A stretch of 16,241 bases of DNA from a bacterium. GTDB lineage: Bacteria; Chloroflexota; Dormibacteria; Aeolococcales; Bog-877. This document shows positions 8,061-13,923 of this stretch, piece after piece. The stretch is taken from assembly GCA_021798435.1 (NCBI GenBank), contig JAJZGN010000018.1:1-16241 (forward strand). Direction: 5' to 3'. Position 1 is the first letter of the stretch. Each line of letters opens with the position of its first letter. The notes under the pieces were generated by a model. The model made no database searches. It saw nothing but the letters and a program-made list of their open reading frames with translations, and was not told where the DNA came from. The position numbers were made by a program, and so were the translations under genes.

Positions 8061-8079
8061 GGAAGGCCGGCCGCCTTCC
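8061..8079. terminator. GC-rich hairpin after aacS
   Basis: GGAAGGC (8061-8067) and GCCTTCC (8073-8079) make a perfect 7-bp stem with a 5-nt loop, 16 bases after the aacS stop. No T-run follows, so it may be a weak terminator or an operator beside the TATCAT at 8082-8087. Confidence 0.3.
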
Positions 8080-8081
8080 CA

Positions 8082-8087
8082 TATCAT
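8082..8087 (+). promoter_or_regulatory. Candidate -10 element upstream of the hydrolase
   Basis: TATCAT sits in otherwise GC-rich intergenic DNA. A start point 7-8 bases downstream would fall almost on the ATG at 8096 of a tiny upstream reading frame. No clear -35 is seen. Confidence 0.3.
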
Positions 8088-8095
8088 CGGAGCAG

Positions 8096-8167
8096 ATGCC
8101 CGCCATTCATCCGACCGCGCCCCTGGCCGAGGTCGCGGCTGTTGGGCCCCCCCATGGCCGGAGGTAG
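8096..8167 (+). CDS. Possible 23-aa leader peptide before the hydrolase gene
   Basis: A short frame starts at ATG 8096, preceded by GGAG at 8089-8092, and ends in TAG at 8165-8167, overlapping the start of the hydrolase gene in another frame. It could couple translation to a hydrolase start that lacks its own clear ribosome site. The composition (Pro, Ala, His) shows nothing recognisable, and at this length it may be chance. Confidence 0.25.
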   Translation: MPAIHPTAPLAEVAAVGPPHGRR

Positions 8168-9077
8168 GCGGCGGAGTGCCGCCCTGGCGGCTCTGGCGGT
8201 CGGGGGAGGCGGGGTCGCCGCCCGATCCGTGCGCCTGCTCTGGCGCCGGCGGGGTGTCAATTGGTCGGCCCCGGAGCGGTTCACCCAGGATGCCTATCTC
8301 AGCTGCCAGACCATGGGGGCCGGTCCCAACCCGGTTCTCCTGCTCCACCCCCTGGGAGACACCTCCAGCTACTTCGGTTCCGCATTTGACGAGCTGGCGG
8401 CCCCGGGTCCCTTGCTGGTACCCGATCTCCTGGGCTTCGGGGGCTCACCTCCCTCCGAGGCCGGATATGGCCCCGACGCCCACGCCGATGCGCTGGCGAG
8501 GATGCTGGACCTCCTGGAGGTCAGGGAGCCGGCCCTGGTGGTGGGCCACGGCCTCGGCGGCGTCATAGGCCTTCGTCTGGCGATGCGCCATCCCGGGCGG
8601 GTTCGGGCACTGGTGGCGATCTCGCCCCAGATCTACTCCGCCCCCGGCACAGCGCGCGAGCATCTTCGCCGGGCGGGCCTGCGGGTGCCCACCCTGAGAA
8701 GCTGGCTCCCGGCTCGCACCGGACGGCGGGCCGCCCGGCGGGCGCTGGCGCCCGCGATCTCCGTCGACGTACCGTCCCGGGTGGCGAGGGACAGGCACGA
8801 GTCCAAGGGGGGCGCGGCCTATCGCGGCACGCTCCTCTCCTGCCTCATCGAGGCCCGCGCCGCCACCTGGTTTCCCGAGCTGACCTGCCCGGTGGATCTG
8901 GTGCTGCCGGCCGGCGATCGCAGCCTGGAGGTCGGGCTGCTGGAGAAGGTCGCTGGCGCGAATCCCTCGGTTCGGCTGACGCCGCTCATGTTCGGTGACC
9001 ACCGGCTGCCCCTCACCCATCCGGACGGCTGCCTCGCCGCCGTGGACCGGTTCCGGGAGGAGCTGGCGGCCCGCTAG
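8154..9077 (+). CDS. Alpha/beta-hydrolase-fold protein with Gly at the nucleophile position
   Basis: The 307-residue protein has the layout of the alpha/beta hydrolase superfamily: an oxyanion-side motif PVLLLHPLGDTSSYF, a strand with LLVPDLLGFGGSPP, the nucleophile elbow, a lid region and the acid and His motifs. The elbow reads VVGHGLGG at 129-136, so residue 133, normally Ser (or Asp/Cys), is Gly. The acid (LPAGD, Asp255) and the His (GDHRLPLTHP, His283) remain. The N-terminus is Arg-rich with a short Ala/Gly/Val hydrophobic stretch (about 10-26) that may be a weak membrane anchor. It may be a non-hydrolytic relative or use another mechanism. The ATG at 8154 lacks a good ribosome site; TTG at 8142, with GAGG 9 bases before it, is an alternative. 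It lies downstream of aacS after a 108-base gap. Confidence 0.8.
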   Translation: MAGGRRRSAALAALAVGGGGVAARSVRLLWRRRGVNWSAPERFTQDAYLSCQTMGAGPNPVLLLHPLGDTSSYFGSAFDELAAPGPLLVPDLLGFGGSPPSEAGYGPDAHADALARMLDLLEVREPALVVGHGLGGVIGLRLAMRHPGRVRALVAISPQIYSAPGTAREHLRRAGLRVPTLRSWLPARTGRRAARRALAPAISVDVPSRVARDRHESKGGAAYRGTLLSCLIEARAATWFPELTCPVDLVLPAGDRSLEVGLLEKVAGANPSVRLTPLMFGDHRLPLTHPDGCLAAVDRFREELAAR

Positions 9078-9089
9078 CGGTTGGGGGCG

Positions 9090-9111
9090 GGACCGGAAGG
9101 CCGACCGGTCC
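9090..9111 (+). terminator. Stem-loop after the hydrolase gene
   Basis: GGACCGG (9090-9096) and CCGGTCC (9105-9111) form a perfect 7-bp stem with an 8-nt loop, 12 bases beyond the hydrolase stop and ahead of the tRNA gene. It has no T-tract, so termination is only suggested by position. Confidence 0.35.
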
Positions 9112-9133
9112 GGTCGCGGCGGCGTGGGGGCGC

Positions 9134-9139
9134 TAATCT
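9134..9139 (+). promoter_or_regulatory. Candidate -10 element of the tRNA-Gln gene
   Basis: TAATCT lies 10 bases before the first base of the mature tRNA, the expected place for a -10 hexamer of a tRNA promoter. No strong -35 is visible. Confidence 0.4.
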
Positions 9140-9149
9140 GAGCGGGAAT

Positions 9150-9221
9150 TGGGGCGTCGCCAAGTGGTAAGGCAGGGGACTTTGGATCCCCCATTCGAAG
9201 GTTCGAATCCTTCCGCCCCAG
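9150..9221 (+). tRNA. tRNA-Gln (anticodon TTG)
   Basis: A complete 72-nt cloverleaf can be drawn. The 7-bp acceptor stem pairs TGGGGCG (9150-9156) with CGCCCCA (9214-9220), and G9221 is the discriminator base. The D arm has GCC/GGC around AAGTGGTAA. The anticodon stem GGGGA/TCCCC (9175-9179, 9187-9191) encloses the loop CTTTGGA with anticodon TTG at 9182-9184. The T arm has GAAGG/CCTTC around TTCGAAT. The 3' CCA is not encoded and must be added by the CCA enzyme. TTG reads CAA and, by wobble, CAG. Confidence 0.97.
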
Positions 9222-9243
9222 CGCCCCGCGCTCAGCCCCGATA

Positions 9244-9259
9244 CCCGCGCTTCGGCGGG
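9244..9259 (+). terminator. Weak hairpin after the tRNA
   Basis: CCCGC (9244-9248) and GCGGG (9255-9259) can pair around a 6-nt loop, 22 bases after the tRNA. There is no T-run. The remainder of 9222-9380, up to the convergent tadG-like gene, shows nothing coding. Confidence 0.2.
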
Positions 9260-9380
9260 AATTGGGCCCCACCACGGTCTCCGCCACCGGCCACCGACTC
9301 CCTTCCCCGCGCCTTGCCGCCAGCCCCGGCTCACCCCTCGTCCCTGCCACCCGCCTGGCGCGCTCCTGGTGGCACTGAGC

Positions 9381-11270
9381 TCACTCGATGAGCCGGGCGG
9401 CTCCGATGACTGGGGCGGTGGAGTTCCCGTTGTAGGCCACCCCGCTGGAGCTGCCGCTACCTCCCTGGAGACGGATCGAGTCGGCGATCACCTGGCCGGA
9501 GGAGGAGCCGGCATTGGCGTTGGAGCTGAAGATGCCGTGGGGCACGTAGATCGTGCCGTTGAACGCGAAGCTCCCGGGGTTGGAGATGGACACCACCGCG
9601 GAGAGGTTGAGGCTCGAGGTGGCCCCGGTTGTGGAGGTGCCGTTGCTGTAGACGACCGGGAAGTTCGAGGGGGAGCAGGGCTCCGAGGCGCAGATGGGCT
9701 GAAAGGGGATCGGGCTCAGGGTCCCGTTTGCGCCCTGGGAGAGCGAAAAGACGCTCTGGGTGGGGGTGGTGCTGTCCGCCAGGTAGAAGCTGCAGCCCGC
9801 GTCCCCGAGGGTGGAGTAGCTGCAGTTGAGCGACGACTTGCTGCCCTGGACCTGGAGCGACGCCCCGTTCTCGAGGATGAATATGCAGCCGTTTGGGTAC
9901 TGGTCGGGGGGTAAGAGGGGATTACTCTGGCAGGTGAAGCTGCCCTTGACGATCGGAAGCGCGGAGGCGCCGTCCACCACGTAGACCCCGGCGGGGAAGG
10001 TCCAGTTCTGGCCGGAGTTCGAGTGGGACGTGGTCCCGGTGATCTCCCCGGGAATCGCCGTCGGCACGGTCTGGTCCCCGGGCAGCTCCTGGACCAGCTC
10101 CTCCGGGGTGGCGTACTCCGGGAAGTTGGGGAAGCGCCCGGCCGGGAACGACCCCTCCATGGTCCCGTAGGGCTCGGGATACGTCGACCCGGAGGGCTGC
10201 GGGCAGGGCACGGTGGACGCGGGCGAAGGGGAGACGATGGTCACCCCGGGGCTGGTCGCATCCGGGTAGGCGTAGGTGTTGGTCCACGCCACCGGCGCCG
10301 TCCCGGTGCCGGACTGCCAGCAGGAGGGATCCTGCCAGGTATAGTCCGGGCCCCCCTCCGGGTCCGACTGGCACGACGAAGTAGACCCCGCTGCCGTGCT
10401 GCAGAGCCCCGGCCCGGAGTTGAACCCATAGAAGTAGTTGTAGGCCTGGGCCGTGGAGCTGAAGTGCACCTGGTCGGTGAGGCCCGTCAGGCCGGAGGTG
10501 GCGCTCTGGTTCGCCCCGCCGGTGCAGCTCGTCCCCGCGGGATCGGCTACCAGGGCCGCCTCGGCGTTGGAGAAGTAGGCGCTCCCATCTTTGGTGTACG
10601 CCGCCCCCAGCAGGAGGCCGGTCCCGCCGTTGAAGTACAGCCCCCCGTTGAATCCGTGGTCGGTGAAGTCGCCCTGGCCGCTGTCCGAGCACTGGTCCAC
10701 CAGCACCGACCCGTAGGCGGCGATGCTCCCACCGCCGGTGAGGTCCAGGAAGCGAGTGGCGAGGGCGAAGGGGAACTGGTGGGTTCCGGGGAGTCCCGCG
10801 GCGGCGGCGTGGACCCTGATGGTCGTGGGCCCGAATCCCAAGAAGCCCTCGAAGCCGTGGATCGGATTGAGGTGGGTGATGTCCACCGCCACGGTCAGCT
10901 CCGGCGGATAGTCGTTCACCACCGGGTTGAAGGGGGTGTAGGGGTAGATGACGGTTGCGGTGTAGCCTCCGGCGGAGACGGTGCAGGACGGGGCGGCGCA
11001 GCTGATGGTGCCGGGCACCACCCCCAGGTTCTGCCAGATGAGCGCCTCGGTGTCCGGGAGGATGGTGGTCGCATTGACCCCCGTCTGCTCCGCCCCGGCC
11101 AGGGCGGCGAGGTCGGCCACACTCTGGAGCTGCTGACGGTTGTCGAAGTTGGACCCCACATCGATGGCCAGCGCCGCCACCCCCAGCACGACGAAGAAGA
11201 TCAGGAGGGCCACCAGGGCCATGGCCTGACCGCGCTCCGGGAGCCCTGGCCCTGGGTCAGTACTCGTCAC
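9381..11270 (-). CDS. Large TadG-like Flp pilus-assembly / surface protein
   Basis: The 629-residue protein starts with the Tad/TadG-type N-terminal region: a short cytoplasmic tail ending RGQA, one membrane helix at about 16-37 (MALVALLIFFVVLGVAALAI), then DVGSNFDNRQQLQSVADLAA, the classic helix following the anchor. The remaining ~570 residues are predicted outside the membrane, rich in Ser, Thr, Gly, Asn and Pro, with 14 Cys, an even number consistent with disulfides. Such proteins belong to the tight-adherence (Tad) machinery or related surface assemblies, but no ATPase (TadA), platform or secretin gene lies in the window. The GTG at 11270 overlaps the tadE stop by 14 bases, so the two are translated together. 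The long C-terminal part, with Ser-rich linkers, matches no domain I can name with certainty. Confidence 0.8.
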   Translation of the reverse strand: MTSTDPGPGLPERGQAMALVALLIFFVVLGVAALAIDVGSNFDNRQQLQSVADLAALAGAEQTGVNATTILPDTEALIWQNLGVVPGTISCAAPSCTVSAGGYTATVIYPYTPFNPVVNDYPPELTVAVDITHLNPIHGFEGFLGFGPTTIRVHAAAAGLPGTHQFPFALATRFLDLTGGGSIAAYGSVLVDQCSDSGQGDFTDHGFNGGLYFNGGTGLLLGAAYTKDGSAYFSNAEAALVADPAGTSCTGGANQSATSGLTGLTDQVHFSSTAQAYNYFYGFNSGPGLCSTAAGSTSSCQSDPEGGPDYTWQDPSCWQSGTGTAPVAWTNTYAYPDATSPGVTIVSPSPASTVPCPQPSGSTYPEPYGTMEGSFPAGRFPNFPEYATPEELVQELPGDQTVPTAIPGEITGTTSHSNSGQNWTFPAGVYVVDGASALPIVKGSFTCQSNPLLPPDQYPNGCIFILENGASLQVQGSKSSLNCSYSTLGDAGCSFYLADSTTPTQSVFSLSQGANGTLSPIPFQPICASEPCSPSNFPVVYSNGTSTTGATSSLNLSAVVSISNPGSFAFNGTIYVPHGIFSSNANAGSSSGQVIADSIRLQGGSGSSSGVAYNGNSTAPVIGAARLIE

Positions 11271-11850
11271 GGGCGCAGACCGAGCTGCTGAGGTAGAAGC
11301 TGCTGGGGAAGAGGGCCCCCACTATGGGGGTGATCGGGCGGAAGTAATAGCGGATGGTGACGGTGATAAGGAGGTTGCCGGCCGCCCTCGGGGTGGTGAC
11401 CGCGGCCGGATCGGTGGCGCCGGTGGCGCCTGGGCAGGCCGCACCTGCGGTAGAGGCCTGGTCCACTTCGACGTAGGCCCATCCGGGCGTGGGGCTGGCG
11501 GGGAGGACTCCGTCCTCGCTGCAGCTCCAGTTGCTGATGAGGGTGGCGCTGCCCTCGATGGCCGAACAAACTGAGGGGCCGGCGGGGGTGGCGCCGGAGC
11601 TGCAGGTATCGGCTGGGTTGCCGTAAACGGTGTTGCAGGGATTGCTGGCCAGGATGGCGATCCTGGCCCCCTCCCGGGCGGCGTTGGTGATCTCGTTCTG
11701 ATAGAACATCGCCCGCCCGAAGTCGACGATCCCGAAGATGAGGAGGAATAGGAGGGGAGCCACCAGGGCGAACTCGACCGCCGATTGGCCGATTGAGGCG
11801 CGCCGGGTACCGACGCGCTGGGGGTGCGTCCGGACCAAGGGCTGAGGCAT
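11257..11850 (-). CDS. TadE-like pseudopilin
   Basis: The N-terminal region reads IGQSAVEFALVAPLLFLLIF followed by GIVDFGRAMFYQNEITNAAREGAR, the signature of TadE-like minor pilins. The G-QSAV-EF sequence (Gly21, Glu26) fits the G/XXXXEF site cut by the TadV-type prepilin peptidase known from Aggregatibacter, so the protein is likely processed and exported. The mature part holds 6 Cys, again an even number. A final basic or aromatic tail ends CARDEY. The ATG at 11850 gives 197 residues; a GTG at 11892 would add 14 residues with no better ribosome site. The gene is followed by the overlapping tadG-like gene and preceded by csoR on the same strand, after 61 bases (19 if the GTG is used), so read-through from the metal module is possible. 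Confidence 0.85.
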   Translation of the reverse strand: MPQPLVRTHPQRVGTRRASIGQSAVEFALVAPLLFLLIFGIVDFGRAMFYQNEITNAAREGARIAILASNPCNTVYGNPADTCSSGATPAGPSVCSAIEGSATLISNWSCSEDGVLPASPTPGWAYVEVDQASTAGAACPGATGATDPAAVTTPRAAGNLLITVTIRYYFRPITPIVGALFPSSFYLSSSVCARDEY

Positions 11851-11911
11851 CGCGCCATAACAACGCGCCACCCCCAGCCACCAACCGATCACCGTGGGGC
11901 CGGCGGGGCCC

Positions 11912-12217
11912 TCAGCGGCGCGAGAAGCCCCGCACCACCTCCATCACCTCATCCAGGTACCGGTCGCCCTCCCCGCCCCGCACCCCGTCCGCGACGCAGT
12001 GGGCGAGGTGCTCCCGCAGGAGCAGGTAACCGATCTGGTCCAGGGCCGCGGTGGCCGAGCGAATCTGGATCAGCACCTCCGGGCAGTAGCGCTCCTCCTC
12101 GACCATGCGGGCGATCCCCGCCACCTGGCCCTGCACCTTGCGGAAGCGCTGGAGAAGCTCGGGCTTGGTCGCCTGGTAGGAGCCGCGGCGGCCGCTGCCG
12201 GCGGGCGCGGCGCTCAT
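11912..12217 (-). CDS. csoR: CsoR-type copper-sensing transcriptional repressor
   Basis: This is a 101-residue all-helical repressor of the CsoR/RcnR (DUF156) family. These proteins bind DNA as tetramers and release it when Cu(I) or another ligand binds. Family landmarks are LLQRFRKVQGQVAGIARMVEEERYC followed by EVLIQIRSATAALDQ. The copper ligands of CsoR, Cys-x24-His-x3-Cys, are all present as Cys45, His70 and Cys74, with the second-shell Tyr44, which favours Cu(I) over nickel (RcnR) or persulfide sensing. The ATG at 12217 overlaps the permease stop by 4 bases (ATGA) with AGGAG close upstream, so it is tightly coupled to the permease-YHS gene. A CsoR-like palindrome at the permease start suggests autoregulation of the pair. 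Confidence 0.93.
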   Translation of the reverse strand: MSAAPAGSGRRGSYQATKPELLQRFRKVQGQVAGIARMVEEERYCPEVLIQIRSATAALDQIGYLLLREHLAHCVADGVRGGEGDRYLDEVMEVVRGFSRR

Positions 12218-12579
12218 GCTCCTGCCGCGCCCCCTCGGCCCGCCAGCCCCGCTGCCGCAGCCAGCCGGCGCTGGAACTCCGCGCTGCATCCCTCAGAGCA
12301 GAAGTAGTGGGTGACCCCGGCGAGCTGGAAGCTGGCGGCCGAGGTGGCGGCGTCGATCTCCATTCCGCAGACCGGGTCCACCACGCGCTGGGAAGCGGGC
12401 CGGGGGCGCAGGAACTGGCCGGGGTCGGCGGCGAACCGGTCCCGGCAGGAGAGCGCGCAGAAGTGGTACGTGGCGCCTTCGTGGGTGAGGGTCGCGGCCG
12501 CGTGCTCGGGGGCCACCTCCATCCCGCAGACCGGGTCGACTGTGGGGAGCGAGTCTCCCCGAGGTGGGGCGTCAGGCAT
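12214..12579 (-). CDS. Possible internally started two-YHS protein (121 aa)
   Basis: Inside the permease-YHS gene, in the same frame, an ATG at 12579 (codon 445) is preceded by AAGGGAGGT at 12586-12594, an excellent Shine-Dalgarno with 7 bases of spacing. Translation from here would give a soluble 121-residue protein containing only YHS domains 2 and 3 and no membrane segment, possibly a metal chaperone for the permease. It sits exactly in the linker between YHS 1 and YHS 2, as expected of a formerly separate gene fused in frame. Whether it is used cannot be told from sequence. Confidence 0.45.
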   Translation of the reverse strand: MPDAPPRGDSLPTVDPVCGMEVAPEHAAATLTHEGATYHFCALSCRDRFAADPGQFLRPRPASQRVVDPVCGMEIDAATSAASFQLAGVTHYFCSEGCSAEFQRRLAAAAGLAGRGGAAGA

Positions 12580-13911
12580 GTGGGTACCTCCCTTTGCAGG
12601 TGAGCCGGTCTGCGCGGCCATCCGGTCGCGGCAGCGATCAGAGCAGAAGTAGATGGTCTTCGCCTGCAGCACCAGGGTCGCCGGGGCGTTGGCGATCTCC
12701 ACCTGCATGCCGCAGATGGGGTCGATGGCATACCCCGCACTGCCGCCCGCAGCCCGGCGGCGCCGGTATTGCCAGAAGATGGCCGCCAGGGCGATGACCG
12801 CCAGGAGGTCGAGGGCGCTGGTGTAGTTGAGGGCGAAGGCGTGGGTCACCAGCTGGGTAGGTCGCCCCGGGGGAGCGATGCCCACCGCCTGGAAGAGGTA
12901 CTGGACCAGCAGGCCCGCCGCGGACATCACCACCCAGAAGGCGAGCAGCATCCGAAGGGCCAGCCTCCACCCGTAGAAGCGGCGGTAGATGAGCAGGAGC
13001 GGCATGCTGATCAGGTCGGCAAAGATGAAGCTGACCACTCCTCCGAAGCTGATCCCGCCCTTCCACAGAGCCGCGGCCAGGGGCACGTTGCCGACCGAAC
13101 AGACGAAGCTGATGATGGCGATGAAGGGTCCGATGACCGCGTTCTCCAGTGAGGACCAGAAGCCGTGGCCGGTCAAGAACAGCGCCTGCCAGGCTGAGCT
13201 CGGCACCAGGGCCGCCAGAAAGCCCGCCACCAGAAAGCCGATCGCCAGCTCACGGCGGAGCATGGTGAGATCGGCCGCGGCGTACCCTGCGGCATCGCTC
13301 CACCCCTCTCTGGTGCGGATCCTCGCCCGCCAGCCGGCCTCCACGGGATCGGGCCCTTGGTCCTGCGCCGCGCAGCTGCCCCCCTCTTCGACGGAGGCCA
13401 CACCGCCGTTCAGGCGGGCACGGGCCCGCTCCACCAGCTGTTGGGGGAAGAGGACCCGGGCCACCAGCGCCAGGAGGGCGATCATGAGCAGGCCCCCGAC
13501 GAACTCGCTGGCCGTGAACTGCCAGCCGATCAGAACCGCGAGCACCACGCCGAGCTCGACGACCAGGTTGGTGGAGGCGAACATGAACACCATGGCGGCG
13601 ACGAAGTCGGCTCCCTTGGCGAAGAGGGACTTGGCCATCGCCGACGCCGCGTAGGAGCAGGAGGAGGACGCCGCCCCGAAGGCAGCCGCCCGGGTCAAGG
13701 AGAGGAGCCCCGGGCGGCCCAGGGCCGAGCCCATCTCCCGGCGGGACACGAACGCCTGCACCCCGCCGGAGAGGAGGAATCCCAGGGTCAAAGCCCAGAG
13801 GGTGTCCCAGACCATGGCCAGGGCCTCGCGCAGCCCCGCGCCGACCAACCCCAGGACGTGGACCGCGAGCATCGGCATGACCTCCGTATCCATGATACCC
13901 CCGGGGGGCAT
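12214..13911 (-). CDS. COG0701/ArsP-like permease fused to three YHS domains
   Basis: The first ~385 residues form an inner-membrane permease of the COG0701 (DUF318/ArsP) type with about nine membrane segments. They include AASSSCSYAASAMAK, FASTNLVVELGVVL and, in the second half, SFVCSVGNVPLAAALW, the paired Cys and Asn-Pro/Val motifs of this family. The C-terminal part holds three tandem YHS-type metal-binding modules. Each begins with DP(I/V)CGM (about residues 397, 459 and 512) and ends with FC-x3-C (FCSDRC, FCALSC, FCSEGC). YHS domains occur in copper and heavy-metal ATPases and permeases. With csoR overlapping its stop, metal or metalloid export, probably copper-linked, is the likely role. 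Total length is 565 residues, against about 320-400 for plain permeases. The ATG at 13911 is the longest start; ATG 13893 and 13878 are alternatives, the last with GGAGG very close upstream. Confidence 0.88.
   Translation of the reverse strand: MPPGGIMDTEVMPMLAVHVLGLVGAGLREALAMVWDTLWALTLGFLLSGGVQAFVSRREMGSALGRPGLLSLTRAAAFGAASSSCSYAASAMAKSLFAKGADFVAAMVFMFASTNLVVELGVVLAVLIGWQFTASEFVGGLLMIALLALVARVLFPQQLVERARARLNGGVASVEEGGSCAAQDQGPDPVEAGWRARIRTREGWSDAAGYAAADLTMLRRELAIGFLVAGFLAALVPSSAWQALFLTGHGFWSSLENAVIGPFIAIISFVCSVGNVPLAAALWKGGISFGGVVSFIFADLISMPLLLIYRRFYGWRLALRMLLAFWVVMSAAGLLVQYLFQAVGIAPPGRPTQLVTHAFALNYTSALDLLAVIALAAIFWQYRRRRAAGGSAGYAIDPICGMQVEIANAPATLVLQAKTIYFCSDRCRDRMAAQTGSPAKGGTHMPDAPPRGDSLPTVDPVCGMEVAPEHAAATLTHEGATYHFCALSCRDRFAADPGQFLRPRPASQRVVDPVCGMEIDAATSAASFQLAGVTHYFCSEGCSAEFQRRLAAAAGLAGRGGAAGA
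13895..13911. promoter_or_regulatory. Candidate CsoR operator at the permease start
   Basis: ATACCCCCGGGGGGCAT is a near-perfect GC-tract palindrome with A/T-rich flanks. It fits, with one mismatch, the ATACCC-N5-GGGTAT pattern I recall for actinobacterial CsoR sites. It lies between the MerR-type gene and the permease-csoR pair and overlaps the longest permease start codon. Confidence 0.5.
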
Positions 13912-13923
13912 GAACGTCGCGAC

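Noticed and set aside
9150..9221. tRNA as an integration site for a mobile element
   Set aside because: No integrase and no second copy of the tRNA 3' end were seen in the window.
9074..9334. Leftward reading frame with a GGRIRTFEWGIQSP-like segment
   Set aside because: It is antisense to the tRNA-Gln gene. This peptide pattern is a well-known spurious translation of a tRNA's complementary strand.
10023..11291. 422-codon rightward frame opposite the tadG-like gene
   Set aside because: It is composed of Gly/Arg/Val-rich low-complexity sequence with no motif. The TadG anchor and the tadE overlap support the other strand.
12362..12727. Three repeated DNA blocks around CCGCAGAnnGGGTC as a repeat array
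   Set aside because: They are the codons for the DPxCGM motif of the three YHS domains, so protein domain duplication explains them.
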